Positions 22,754-35,540 of a stretch of 53,305 bases of DNA are shown here, piece after piece. The stretch comes from Conidiobolus incongruus B7586 (lineage: Eukaryota; Entomophthoromycota; Entomophthoromycetes; Entomophthorales; Conidiobolaceae). Position 1 is the stretch's first letter. The number at the start of each line of letters is the position of its first letter. The stretch spans positions 1 through 53,305 of the forward strand of contig JNEM01014120.1 in the NCBI GenBank assembly GCA_000697335.1, read 5' to 3'. A program made the translations under genes and the position numbers. The notes under the pieces were generated by a model. The model was given only the letters and a program-made list of their open reading frames with translations, was not told where the DNA came from and ran no database searches.

Positions 22754-23748
22754 TTAAAAATATGTCAATTTCAATGATTTCATTTCAGTATAATCTATTT
22801 TTAATTACAAATGATTATTTTAATCATTAATCCTTATATTTTTTCTCTCGATTTCTCTTTGTACTTCTCCATTCGGTGCAATTCAGTCATTCAAAAATTA
22901 TCCAACCACGAATTTAAAATTTGATAATTTTTTAAAAAAAACTTCGTTTTATAATATTGAATTTTATAGATACTATAAAGAATCAAATTAATGTAATAGT
23001 TTTTAAAAAAATTAATTTTATTATTTAAATAAAATATTAATATACACAATATCCATAATAAATAAATATTTAACATATATTTTAGTCGATAAATTACCCA
23101 AATTTTCTTGATATCTACAAGTTTTAAAATTAGACTTTGGGGAAAATAATTGAATTAAAAATTCAATTGTGTTATCATTAAATTAAATCATCCAATGTGT
23201 AAAAATATTTAACGTGGTTTGGGTTATTTTCAAATTTGGTAATTTAAGTTTATTATAATTGATGAAAATTATAAATTGAAATAATTCAATAAGTTATCTA
23301 ATAATATTAATTATTCAATTATAAAAGCTTCACAAATTCAAAATAATTATCACCATAATAATTAATCCAAAATCCAATTACTCCATTCAATTAATATGTA
23401 AATCACTGAATACTAAATTCATTTTATATAATAAATTTTTGTGGCAAACTCTAAATCAATCAGTTCTCAATAAATATGTAATATTGAAGTCCCTATAGTG
23501 CTAAATTGCATAGTTACGCATTCTATCAACATGAGATTGGACGTTAATTTCAAGTATTTGGGATTAGGATTATTGTTTAGTGGTTTAACGCCCTTGAATT
23601 TAAATTAATATTTAGTTTTATATAGCATGATGATTATTTATTCTTTATATATATTGAGAACTTGAGTTTTAACCATGTTAAATGTAATTAATTCGATTAA
23701 AAAACTTATTAAGAGATTCTATTTTTATCCCAGTTCATTTTTATTACA

Positions 23749-23784
<36 letters not shown>

Positions 23785-26468
23785 TTTTTGAGGTTATTAT
23801 AATTTTTCAAAATTTAGATTAATCGGAGTATATTACCCAATTAATTAATAAAAAATTTTAATATTGAATATTTTTTCTAATAAAATCCATTATTTGAAAT
23901 ATGAATATAGAGTGGAATATATTGTTTTTTGAATATTGAATAATTTATTGGCATATCTATATTAAAGATAATATTTCAATTTCTCTAACTATTTTCTGTT
24001 TTTTGAATAAATAAACAATATAATATTATGCTAATTTAATTTGTCAACTTAATATGACATATTCTTTAAATTTAATTTTATATTTAAAAATTTAAAAATA
24101 TTAATTAAATGTGTTGATATAATTGATTTTAAATTCTTTAAACTGTTGAATTAAGATTTTGATACTATTAATAAAATTTTAATGCTAGAAATTAGATCAA
24201 TTATAATGTAATTTAGATTTTGAATAAATATTTAACTCTTTTAAAATTATAAATAATCTTTATCCAATCTTTTTGCAATAAAATTTAAAAATGATTCGTA
24301 CAAAATTATTCCATTTTATGCTTATGAAACAATGTTATTATTCAATATTATATTCAATAAATTGCATATATCATGTTAAGATAAAAATTTCTGCATAAAT
24401 TTTTTAAATAGTATTTTGATTAGAGTTTTTTAAAATTCAAAGTATATATAACTCAATTAATGGTTCATAATAATTGGTATAATAGTTTATTGTTCTCTTT
24501 CACTCAGATGTCATAGTTATAATATCCCTGGTTTAATTAAAATTAAAATTATAGATTATGGTTAAATTGAAAAATTTCATAAAATTACTAATATTAATTG
24601 AAATTCAAATTATATTTTAATAAACCTATATCATTCAAATCAAAGTATTTTGAATACATTAATTAAATAGTTTTTAGTTGTATTGTTTTTTGTTATTATT
24701 CCATTATTCTATATTATATATTATATCAATTTAATACTGTAACATTGTTGAATATATTTTTATTTTAAAATTTAATATAATACAATATACTGTTGATATC
24801 AATATTTGCATCAGATTTAAGAAATATGTTTATTAGTTAAATGAGTAAAATTTCATTAGACTTTTATTAAATATTTTATTATATGGTTATAATAAATTAC
24901 TTAAATATAGTAATTGTTAACATAGAATTAATAATATTGTATCTATTTCATAATCCATTCTATAAATAAAATAGTTAATTCTTTAAAGAATAATATATAT
25001 GAAAATAACTATTTTTTATCAATATTTGGGCTTTATAAATTTAATGAATTAGGATTAAATATAATATTTGAGTCTATACTGCATAAATATGGGATATAAT
25101 TATTTTCTCTTCACCAACATTATTTAAATTATTAACAATTATATATTAAAATTGAAGTGATTTAATATATTATATAAATATTGTTTAACTTTATTTCTTC
25201 AATAAAAAGATATAGACATTGTTAAAGTTACACTGAATATTAACATCCTTATAAAACATAACCAAATAGATATTTTGAAAAAAAAATAATATCATATACC
25301 TACTCGAATTTTGTATATTAGGATCTGATACTATTAATTTATATTTAACTTAGTTTTTTATATTTTAAGTTCCAAAATCTGTGTGCATTTAGGTTAAAAT
25401 TTTCAAAATTTAAGACTTTTAACTGAAGTATAATATATTTAAACTGATACAATATTTTTGTGAAATTTTAACTTATTTATATTAATAAATTTTCAAAATA
25501 CTGTAGTTAGTGATTCATTAAGGTATTTTTGTCTCAACACGATATTGCCATATTTTGTTTAGATGAAATAAACAAAGTTGATATATCAAAAAGTTTTTAT
25601 TATTTTTATTTAGCACCTAATACATATATATATATAACTAAACGTCATTAGTATAATTTGATTCAAATTTAATTTTGTATTTTTAAGTTTAATACAATCA
25701 GTTTGATTTGAAATAATTATATTCAAATTTTAATTACTGATATCGATTCCACACTATTTGTTTATCACTATAATTACAATTCTAATAAAAATAATATTTA
25801 GTTATATACTTAATTTAAAAAATTCAATTAAGTATTAAAATTTATATATATCAAATATGTTATTTCAATGTATGCTAAATAATTTTATAATGATTTTTAT
25901 AAAAAATATTTTTCAAATTAATGAGCTTTATAAGATTTATTAAATGCTTTAATATATTAGAAACAAACATATATAAAATTTAGTTAAAAGTGATTTTTAT
26001 TATATTTTCTAATCAGTTGAATTTTTTAGTCTAAACATACAATGTTAGAATTCATTTTAAATGCATATCAATCGAATGAAATTTATCTTAACGCCTCTGT
26101 ATTTTAATATTATATAATTACTTAGGCTATATAAAATATCAGAACAATATATTTGAATATATTATTCTATTACTGTTTTTGAATTGAATATTCTTCCTTA
26201 ACGGGTTCCAAATCTATCTCTATTCGCTCAGATTTACAATCATCCAATTTTTAAAATAATTGAATTAAAAATCCCATAAATTTCAATATTCCCAAATATT
26301 CTATTTCAATTTGTGACTTGGAAAAATTCATTTCAAAATTAAGATTACATTAAAAAATTCGATGAATTAAAATTAATCAATTAATCAATCAAAATCAAAA
26401 AATAATTATTGTCATATAATTAATTGTAACTAACCAACTTATTTATTACAATTTAATCTATATTCACA
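22754..26468. other. AT-rich intergenic DNA
   Basis: Holds the (AT)n tract at 23753 and otherwise only AT-rich DNA. ORFs such as 22891-23076 have random composition. Confidence 0.6.
23753..23783. repeat. (AT)15 microsatellite
   Basis: Perfect AT dinucleotide run of 31 bases. Confidence 0.95.
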
Positions 26469-29400
26469 ATGTTAAGATCCAAACAAAAATCATCAACGTC
26501 CACTTCCAAGTTATCCAACAATCTCAATGTTGAAACCAAAAGAAACCAAGTTAACAAACTGACCAACAACAGTAATAGTACCAGTAACACTACAGACGGC
26601 AAATCCACACCCAAATCCAAACCTCAAACTACTCAATTCAATTTGTGGGTACATGACGAGCGATTCTCAAAGCAAGAAGTTATAATCAATCCCGATCACT
26701 TTCCGGGGGTGAAAACTGGTGATTTATTAAAAATCTACTACCCGTCGAAGCCAACGAGTCCCCAAGCTGAGATGAATCCGAATGCGAGAAACCGAGCGAG
26801 TGTGCACTCCATCAACAATCAAGAGTTGAAGTTGGGAGCGCAGAGGAGTTTGGTGGGTGAAAGTTTGTTTATAATCGTTGAGGATTTTCATAAGGAAACT
26901 TTGGCTAAACAGCCTTCGTTACAGGTATTTTCATTATTGAAAATTTTATAATTGTATTAATGATAAGGGATTAGATTTCTATATCTAATAATATAGCATC
27001 CACATTTGGTTTTGTTTCTAGAACTAGCGTCATAGTTGAGAAGGTAACCAAACACTAAAATATATACTGCCATATCAATAACTTTACAAAGGTTGACAAA
27101 AGCCTAATCGAAGCGGAATACCTCGAACTCACATTTAAGGACCAGTACTTGGGTAGGAACGATATGTGGCGATTGAAAACGAGTCTATGCAACACTTGCG
27201 TCCATATCGGCAAGAAGATCTTATTCGCCAGCTGTATCCGAGTCCAGGTTAAGGAAATCTATTCCAAGAATGGCGAAGTAAATCATTTATTTCTTATTCT
27301 AACACAATACTAATTTGCTCTAGTTGTCTTGCGGTGTTATCACCCCCGATACCAAAATCACATTCCGATCAGAATCCGCACGCTGCTTCATGTTCATCCA
27401 AATGTCGAAAGAGCAGTGGGAATTCGAGGAGGATGGGTACCTATTCCACGAGAAGGGCTTGGACGGCTTTCTACCCGATTTATTCGATAGGTGGAAACGT
27501 CACGGCACCAATCACATCGTCTCTATCATCCTGTTCACCAGACTGTTCATGGACCCTCCCACCGATAACGAGGCTCACGATCTCCAGTATAATGCGAGTT
27601 CGAAAAGGTGGTTCAAAGATTTTTACAAGGTGATTTACGATTGGGATACAAGAAACGATTGGAACGATTCTATCCTCGTCTTGAAATCAGAGTTTATTGA
27701 ATTTCGCAAGGAGATTCTTGAGGAGAAACAAGGTGACTTCGTGAGTATTCGTGGTGAAATTTCGAGATCCGCCGACGGGAATATTCTGGAGGTGTTAAAT
27801 ATGGCCTTAAATTGTTTCGATAAGCATTATGTAGATAGAGATCTAATCAGAACAGGTCTATGTGTGATGGTTATTACTCCGTCAAATGGTGTATTCAATG
27901 TAGATAAAAAGTTGTTAAGAATGACTTTTGAAAGAATGACAGATAATGGTATTCCTTTGGATTTAGTGTGTTTGTCAAAGCCTCCTCTCCATATTTCGCC
28001 TCTATTTATTTTTCAGTCTAGATTCCCTCCATCCTGCGTCAATGCATACTCGACTAAGGCTGAAAAATTGAGTGGTGCTGAAGGATCCAGATCTGCCAAG
28101 TATGACTTTTCTGATAGCTCTCGAATTAATGATAATCGCATGGATCCCAAACTATTACTCTACCTTGATGAAACTATTGAAGAAGGACCCGTTTACGATT
28201 ATTATGCATCACCTCACTGGATTGAAACCAGTTATTATGATTCTGATCACACTTCATTTAAAAGATCTTCAAGATTTGTCCCTCAATGCAAATTATACTC
28301 CCTTCAAGATATCGGAATTAGTGGTGAAAGTAACTCATTATATCCTATTCCATTCTTGTCCCAACCTTCAATTGATTTTGGCCCATTGAGCAATTTAACC
28401 AAAATTGTGTCACCTGCTGTCACTGTCACACCATCTGCTACTGCTGAAGCTACACCAACGCCAACGGAGCAATTCAGCTCAAACAATATTCCAACTACCA
28501 TGCTTTTACCACTCAATCCCGAAGCTTACGACGAGGGCGTATTCCAATCGGAAGACCGACGGGTATTAAAGATGAGACCTCTGAACAAGCCAAGGAGCAT
28601 CAGGGATCTCAACTACTACGACAAGACAAATTCGAGCATCGAGGACGACTTTATCCATCGCAGTATTGACGAAAGTAACACCTCGTCGCATGATCTTTCG
28701 TCGTCTCTACCATTGTCCAGAAGTTTCCCAAAGCCCCTGAATCGATTCAACCATATGGAAGGCAGGAATGAGAACTATCTTTCATTCAAACTTAATACAA
28801 GTAAAGCTTTTGGCGGCGGCACTAAAGGCATTGCAGATTCGGGCGATTCCGAAAGTTCTTCCAGACTTCAGTCGGAGGATCGGTCCGCCATCGGCAGTTT
28901 GAATCCTTCTACTACGCATACTAAGCCGATTACTATCAAATTCAAAGCGAAGGACTCCAAAGCTTCTAATTCGACACCTAAAAACAGTTTCCAGAATTCT
29001 ATTCAAAGTTCTCCAGGTAGCGATTTTCAGCGTCACAGCTTGAAAGTATCACCAAAATCTGTAGCGAACAAGAGTGTAGATCAACAAATTTTATTGAATC
29101 CGTTCACAGGAATAAGATCCACAGTAATGAATTCGACACCTTCGGGACGTTGGCGACATATTTACACGAGATCGGATCTACATGATACTACTAAGTGGCA
29201 ATCGTTGTGTGCACCTGCATGCTTGCCACTCACCACTGATTATTACCCCACGTCGGACGAACTTGCTGAAAGTTACCAGGAGTATACCTATACATTGTCA
29301 CCCAACGATGAAGATTCGCCATACTCATCAGCAACAACGGACCAATTGCAGAGTGCATACAATTTGTTGAAAGAGTTGATCTCGCAGCGATTAGCGCAAG

Positions 29401-31568
29401 GTTTCCAATTAATTATGTTCAATTCGGACCAAACCTCCAATAACAATATATTGCCAACATTTCCAATGACTACTGACGAATTTGTTGCAGGACCCCAACG
29501 TGGTGACAATGGGAAATCACTGCAGCAGAACGGGTTCTCAATTTACCAGCCTTACTACTTGATTATGGGCAACCATGTCCATAGGTTGTTTTACGACAGT
29601 TCCGGACAAAATATCCAGGTAAAGAGGTTTGTTAAGAGGATTGAGTACTCCACCGCACCAATTTCCTACAAATGTCAGGTGTGGTACGCGACTGGTCATG
29701 GTTACGAACCCAGGGACTTGAGTTTCAGTTATCCCCAGCTCAATATGTACAATTGGAACTACTTGGACCATTTGATCAGTGGATACCAGGACGATCTGAC
29801 AGATGGTTTGAGATTCTGGCGTGCGCGATTCGTGATCCTACCTAGTGATTCGCTACCCAATCCCAACCTCTTCTCGGGTGAACACTCCCAATACCACGAG
29901 ACTTTGGACGAGGAAGAGCTTAGGGTTGCTGGTTTCGTCAAATTCCTAGACCAGTTGCAGAAAGTGTGTCTGAATTTGGATCGCGATTGGGAGTCCAATC
30001 ATGCTAATGATTCCAAGAAATTGAATCAGGATTCGGTTTCTGCACTGAGCATTTCATTTACGACCTTTAGTCCTTCATCGTTCTTCGCATCGGAGGCTAA
30101 AGGCACGAAATTGCCGAATATGCCCAAACGAGGATTCAACTTTATCAGTACCGAGAAATTGTCCAAAGAGTCTAAGTTACAGAGTATTGTGGCTGCTTTG
30201 CAGAATCCCAATCACGGTATCAAGACTGCGAATAGGAGATGGCATTTGAAATCGTTTGAGAATGTGTTCGTAGGCTCGGAGTTGGTGGATTGGCTACTGG
30301 CGCATTTGACAGATATTACAACTAGGGATGAAGCTGTCCATTTCGGCAATGTCCTGCTGCAGAAAGGAGTGATCGAGCACTGTAGGGGCAAGCACGGTTT
30401 CCTGGACGGATACTACTTCTACAGGATCAAATCAGACCAAACCACGAAGAGCACGTCCAAGAGCGGATGGTTCAGGAATCATAGGGCGGCTTCCAGCGCT
30501 AACATTGAGAAACCGAATTCGTCGACGCCCAGCAGCGAAAAGACTGAGACGTCCAAGTTGAGCGAGCTCGATCAGGATAGCTCTAAATCGCAGACGAGTT
30601 TGAACCAATCGCAGACTCGAGTCCCATTGTCGAGGTCCATGGTCATCGATTTGGATTTATCGAGAAAGAGCAACCGTCCTGAGAAGGCTTTCCTCCATTT
30701 CGATACATTTTACAACCCCCATCAAGCGTTCCACTTCCAAATCCATTGGTTGGGATGCACTGCTAGATTGATCGACGATCTTTTGCAAAATTGGTCCCGA
30801 CAAGCTGAGAGATGCGGTCTTAAGCTGATAGAAGCTCCAGTATCTCAAACGCCTATCCAATGCAACGAAAAGCCGTTCCAAGCGCCTATCGCAATCCACT
30901 TTTCGGTCCCCCCACCATCTCTCAATGATTTGAATGGTGTTATTCACCCTACTATACTCGCAGCAATACAGCCTGACTACTTCGCAATTCAACTGCTCAA
31001 ACACTTTGACTTCTATCTGGATGTTGAAGCTGATTCCAGATTCGCTCAGCATCCGGGCATTCCCGTGTACTCCTACCAAAAACCACCAGTCGAAAGATGC
31101 CAATACATTCACAAGTCGGGTATTGGCATTGTCCAAATCCTACCAAATCACCAAGGCTATCTCTGGGAGACCAACCGCCTCTACAATCCCTCCAACCTAT
31201 ACCGAACACCCACCACCAACTCGAACGCTTCAAACCTCTTCAACTCCACAACACTATCCGCCACCCATTCATCGGACACCCCCAGTATTATGGACAGTCT
31301 CCGCAACAACTTGATGGACTTCTGTAACTCTTCCAACGTACTAGAAGGGTTCTGGGAGCAATGTAAACTTAAACTAACTACACAACAAGGTTTAGAGTCC
31401 GTTTTAGATAATTTCCCTGAAGATGTCACCACCACTGGTATAAGTTTGAGCTTGAGTAATGAGACTTCTAGGGTTCAGAGTCCGACCAAGGAGGTGGAGG
31501 AGTCAAGTACGCCGATTTTGGATGGAGATCAGATTGGAAGTCCGCCAGCCAATAAAGATGAACCATAA
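26469..31568 (+). CDS. IML1: IML1/DEPDC5, SEACIT (GATOR1) subunit, 4 exons
   Basis: Largest subunit of the complex that inactivates Rag/Gtr GTPases at the vacuole and so restrains TORC1 when amino acids are short. Exons 26469-26924, 26975-27043, 27092-27277 and 27324-31568 give 1651 aa (human DEPDC5 about 1600). The first intron must end at 26974, since using the AG at 26996 breaks the frame. An Asn/Ser/Lys-rich leader (1-55) precedes the N-terminal domain (57-250; LELTFKDQYLGRNDMWRLK). The SABA domain starts near 255 (CFMFIQMSKEQWEF) and includes VFNVDKKLLRMTFERM. Low-complexity Ser/Thr-rich linkers follow. The SHEN region includes CAPACLPLTTDYYP (about 863). The DEP domain is about 1200-1273 (SELVDWLLAHL). 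The C-terminal domain starts near 1360 (HFQIHWLGCTARLIDD). The last exon has balanced codon use and no introns. No TATA box is seen. Confidence 0.96.
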
Positions 31569-31829
31569 TTTTTTTGGCTGGGGAAGTTGATATTGGCTAG
31601 AGAAAATTAGCCTTGCATAATTGATTATAAATCGATTATTATTAAAAATTGACTAAAAAAACTATTAAGTTCATTCAACTATCAAATTCATTTTTACAGT
31701 TTTTTTATTAAATATAAAAGAATATCGATATATAACCCATTTGAATTATTTACAACCATAATATTAATCTTAATAGTATCCATTATTTTAGTATCAATCA
31801 AATATATATAAAGGAATAATTTTTATTTT
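31569..31829. other. 3' flank of IML1
   Basis: AT-rich, no feature seen. Confidence 0.55.
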
Positions 31830-32250
31830 GAAAATATCTATTGGAGGATCTTAAAACTTTTATTGAATCAAATTTTATTTCATTTGAACTAGTGTTGTAT
31901 TTCAAAATTCATCATTCCTTCCAGTTTGATAGCTAAACCAATATTATTTCTATTTTAAGCTAGCTTTGTCAGTCTATAATTGAAGGATACTCTTTGTTCT
32001 CTTTGTTTTCTTTATTAGATTTTATCCAAACCCCATATCATTCATTGATTCAATTATTTAAACCCAACAGTGATAAAGATGGAGAAGAAGTTTTTTTTAT
32101 TTTTGGATATTCTGCTACGACGCCTCAACAGTAAGTTTTCAAACCTACAGTCCCGATATGTTAAAGAGCAGGATTAATAAATAATTTACTAAATCATATT
32201 TTGAGTACTTTTCTAACTACGATCTTTATTTATAAAACTTAATATAAAAA
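31830..32250. repeat. Duplicated segment X, copy 1
   Basis: About 420 bp aligns, with small gaps, to 52085-52490 in the same orientation. Best-conserved parts are ATACTCTTTGTTCTCTTT (31988 on), ATTCATTGA, TTTAAACCCA and a block ending near 32250. Within it an ATG at 32079 opens a short frame (MEKKFFLFLDILLRRLN) running to a consensus splice donor at 32131 (GTAAGT). The rest of such a gene is not seen. Copy 1 and copy 2 differ by perhaps a quarter to a third of bases by eye, so the duplication is old. Confidence 0.6.
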
Positions 32251-32559
32251 CACAACACTAGTGTAATTCCAATTAAATGTTAAAATTCAAAATTGTTATA
32301 TATGTTATTCAATTATTCATTACATTAAATTATAATTATGTTGTTTCAATTTAAATCCATTTTATATGTATATTGGAGATTTAATATAATTCTGTTAGCT
32401 ACTTGTTTTATAAATTTGCAATATTATATATTTTGGTAATTGATTCAATGGAAATGTATAAATATTTGGTGGTATATTTGAATTTTTCAATGACTATAAT
32501 TCACAAATCTAATAGAGTATTAAAATAAAATTAATAGCTCATTAGTCTATATATAGTTT
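32251..32559. other. AT-rich spacer
   Basis: Nothing recognised. Confidence 0.55.
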
Positions 32560-32778
32560 TCAATGTTGCACAGAAAGTATGTTGTATCTTGTAACGAGAT
32601 TAGCTAAGGGTATTAATGCCAGCTCCAACATTTCGCCACGATGGTCAGAGATATAAGTGACTATGTGATCTACAACTCTAGGGGCCAAGAGGACCAGTTG
32701 GATCGCGATGGCTATCCGATTAGGTTCATCATATGGAATTAATTGCAAATTGGGCAAATTAGAACGAATGAAAGCCAT
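32560..32778 (-). CDS. Possible small gene or gene fragment, 72 aa
   Basis: From ATG 32778 to the stop at 32560-32562 the minus strand encodes 72 aa beginning MAFIRSNLPNLQLIPYDEP, with codons unlike random AT-rich DNA. The frame stays open upstream for another 71 codons to 32991, including a strongly hydrophobic stretch (LLFVIFLLITTLFYN) that could be a membrane segment, but no ATG is present there, so either translation starts at 32778 or an upstream exon is missing. The part APRVVDHIVTYISDHRG then LELALI loosely resembles an F-box core; this is a weak impression. A TATATA sequence lies at about 33030. Could be a truncated gene. No confident family. Confidence 0.4.
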   Translation of the reverse strand: MAFIRSNLPNLQLIPYDEPNRIAIAIQLVLLAPRVVDHIVTYISDHRGEMLELALIPLANLVTRYNILSVQH

Positions 32779-33640
32779 GTTGTAAAATAATGTAGTAATG
32801 AGTAAAAAAATAACGAAAAGAAGTTGTAATAGAATTAATTTTATTATTGAAATAAGTATGTTGAATAATATATTTAGTAATAAGTTAATGGGTGATTTTA
32901 GTAACACTAAGGTAGAGGCGTTACTCTTTGGAAGTAATGAATGTAGAAGAGGATAATTGGCAGTAGAAGTGTAATTTTGAATGGACACCAAAAATCAAGC
33001 TTCCATGATAGAAGCTACTGGTGTATATAAAGGTATTTTAAGAGTTTATGAAGGTGTGGCTGTGCAATGGTGTATCCTTGTGATGGTTCTCGGTACTGGT
33101 TCCTTGTCCTTGTTTATCCAAGGAAACAGGATACAACATATCTTATGTATCTATTTTTTCAATGGACCCTTTTTTATAAATTATTAATGTTTTATGATAT
33201 ATGTTCCTTGGAATTAATTGATTGAATTGGATACTTTGATATTTTACCAATCATCAATATCAATATAAAAACAATAATCTTAATTGAATAATATATAAAA
33301 ATTATTACTAATAAAATTTATTTGAATTTATATTCAATTTAATATACTATATATTTTTGCAAAATCGAATTAGTTTATCAACTGGAACTGACATTAATGT
33401 AGTGGGTATAATTTTTATCATCATATATGTTTGTTGAATTAATAACATCGATCTGAGAAATTTTAATTATTTTTATAATACTATCAAACTATAATGATTT
33501 ATTTACAGTTATAAAAATTTCGCAAAATTAAATTTAATTTAGTTAAATTACTTTCATATATTTATATTGCTATAGGAATCAATCACAAATTCACTATAAT
33601 TGATCTTGTTCAAAGTTGACATTAATATCACAAATAACTT
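32779..33640. other. Spacer with mixed signals
   Basis: A 68-codon plus-strand frame (32981-33187) overlaps the upstream part of the minus-strand ORF. It contains GTGTATATAAAGG, which looks like a TATA box, and a G+C-rich piece with an inverted repeat, CCTTG/CAAGG (about 33102-33122). Neither is enough for a gene call. The rest is AT-rich. Confidence 0.4.
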
Positions 33641-33960
33641 GATATTGTGAAATCCCAAAGTGCTACGCTTGACACCATTTATGATCTCGGGTTTCTATTC
33701 TATAAGGAGCCTTTACCTTAATTGACCATTACTTGTGGCATATATTGTAATATTGATCAGTTTTAATTAAATCCAGTGACTTTTAATGCTTAACCGAGAA
33801 TTATTCCAAACACCACATTAGCCAATAAGCCCTCTAATACACTTACCTACTATTAGGTAACAACTATAGCTATTGCCCCTCACATTACACCATCCATAAT
33901 ACCCATAAAGAAACTACAATATCAAATGTATCAAACTGGAATAAATGTAAGATTAAGATT
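33641..33960 (+). pseudogene. Coding-like remnant, unidentified
   Basis: Two stretches look coded. About 33645-33735 reads SATLDTIYDLGFLFYKEP in one frame. About 33799-33950 reads IIPNTTLANKPSNTLTYY, then VTTIAIAPHITPSIIP, in another, the two halves separated by a TAG that also fits a splice acceptor (TACTATTAG followed by GTAACA), and it ends at a donor-like AAT-GTAAGA. The base composition is richer in C than the flanks. No start codon or full gene can be built. It looks like a decayed or poorly resolved host gene; I do not know the family. Confidence 0.35.
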
Positions 33961-34955
33961 ATTTCCCATATATGTTCTTTATTTATTTTATTTATGTCAA
34001 TATGACAATTAATCAATAATTATATAACACAAAATATATAATATAAATTAAATTATAATTATAAGTATATATATTATGAGGAATTAATAATAATTTAATA
34101 AAACAGTTTAATATATATAACTAACATGTTTTGATAACAAAATAGATAATTAATGGATGTTGTTAAAATTTCGATTTATGATTAAGCATTCACGTACATG
34201 ATATTAACAATTTAATCATATAATTTTATAAATATATCTATTAAAAATTCTAAAATTTAATAAAGAAAATTATATAAAAAACATCTATAAAGGTTGAGCT
34301 ATATTAAATTCAAAAACTTTAAACAAATTTTTGATAATAAGCTATATTTGAGTAAATTTATAAAAAATGATTAATTATTCATTTATATTCATAAATCTAA
34401 AACCTATTTTAAATATTCAATTATTAAATTTCTTTTTGCAACATAATTAATATACATTTATTTGTTTTGTGATCAATTTCAAAAATATATTGCTTGTATA
34501 ATATTAAAGAAAATATCTATTTAATATCATAAAAAAATTAGCCATTGAATTAATAATTTAAAAATATATTTTAAATGAATTTTAAAAATTAATAACAATT
34601 GAAAAATATATATAATTCATAAAAAGTTCCATTATTTTAAAAATAATATTAATAATTTATTATTAAAATTTTAAATCAATGTAAATTAAAAAAAATACGC
34701 TATTGATTAAGTATTAATATAATAAATAATTTAAAAATAAAATTTTCAAAATCGAATTATCATCTTTCAATTCTCTAATATTAAATTAGAAATATAATAA
34801 TAATATGTCAAATGGTTTATTCAATCGATGAAAAATAAATATATACTTAAGAAGATAAAAATACAGTATTAAGTAGAAGAATTTTTTTGATTTGTTCTTT
34901 GGTTAATGGAAAAATCATATATTAAATATGGAAGGATAATCAATATCAATAAAAT
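33961..34955. other. AT-rich spacer, 3' side of member C
   Basis: No feature seen. Confidence 0.6.
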
Positions 34956-35300
34956 TTAAAAACAAGGATTCCTAATCTGTTTTGGTGTTAGACTTAATTT
35001 TAGGGTAAAGTCCCTTCGATTGTCATAAGTACCAAAACCCTGATGAATGATTTTGTCGAAATCGTAGTCGGTATCCTCCGACCTCTGCTCGAACCCCTTA
35101 CGATAACTCAACATGTGGTCTTCGATAGGCTCTAGACTGTACTCTTGCTTGGGCTGCGATATACAGTTGATATTTTTGAATTTGCGAAGCTGTTGCATAA
35201 AGGACTTCCCTAACTCTCTGGGGCTCGTGGACAGGGAGTTTGAAGAGAAGGTATGCACATTATTCGATTTTTTGATATTAATGGGAATTGGTTTGGTCAT
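34956..35300 (-). CDS. Small paralogue family, member C (114 aa, intronless)
   Basis: Function unknown. Starts MTKPIPINIKK. The N-terminal block is TSPRELGKSFMQQLRKF (residues about 25-41). The linker has SLEPIEDHM, shared with D and F. The C-terminal block is YRKGFEQRS, then DFDKIIHQGFG and FTLKLSLTPKQIRNP, ending CF. It is closest to D: 54 of the last 62 residues match. It has no internal candidate start problem: ATG 35300 is the first in frame and lies 41 bp from the TATA box. Predicted soluble, with no signal peptide. Proline-directed SP and TP sites lie in both blocks. The region 100-220 bp upstream is also alignable to that of D, so the duplication carried its promoter. Confidence 0.85.
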   Translation of the reverse strand: MTKPIPINIKKSNNVHTFSSNSLSTSPRELGKSFMQQLRKFKNINCISQPKQEYSLEPIEDHMLSYRKGFEQRSEDTDYDFDKIIHQGFGTYDNRRDFTLKLSLTPKQIRNPCF

Positions 35301-35340
35301 TGAAACTGAACTGAATTCCTTGTTTGTTGACCCATTAACC

Positions 35341-35348
35341 TATTTATA
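35341..35348 (-). promoter_or_regulatory. TATA box of member C
   Basis: TATAAATA (minus), 41 bp upstream of the ATG. With initiation about 30 bp downstream the leader would be only 10-15 nt. Confidence 0.8.
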
Positions 35349-35394
35349 CTTGCACCGGAATATCTATAATGTTTTATATTAACCAGGTTTTTCA

Positions 35395-35515
35395 TATCCA
35401 ATTTTTTCTTAATTTGGTTATATAGTGACTGAGACGGTTAAAATCTGAAATGAGGTTATAACTTGGTTAATATAAAATATTCATAAGACTCAGGGTAATT
35501 ATACTAGATTATAGG
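35395..35515. repeat. Promoter-distal segment homologous to D
   Basis: Aligns with 40165-40290 at the same distance from the gene. Shared pieces include GGTTATAT, ACGGTTAAA, TGAGGTT, CATAAGA and TAATTAT. Confidence 0.5.
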
Positions 35516-35540
35516 AGTTGAATTAGCGTGGTCCAATCCT
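35514..35540. promoter_or_regulatory. Upstream motif shared with member A
   Basis: TTGAATTAGCGTGGTCC; the partner is at 9255-9280, also about 160-180 bp beyond the TATA box. Confidence 0.45.

Noticed and set aside
26975-26996. AG at 26996 as the end of IML1 intron 1
   Set aside because: It gives a stop within exon 2; the AG at 26974 keeps frame and yields ISISNNIASTFGF, like yeast Iml1.
27334-31435. Many 60-160 codon frames on both strands within IML1
   Set aside because: Shadow frames of a long G+C-richer exon; the IML1 frame matches the family throughout.
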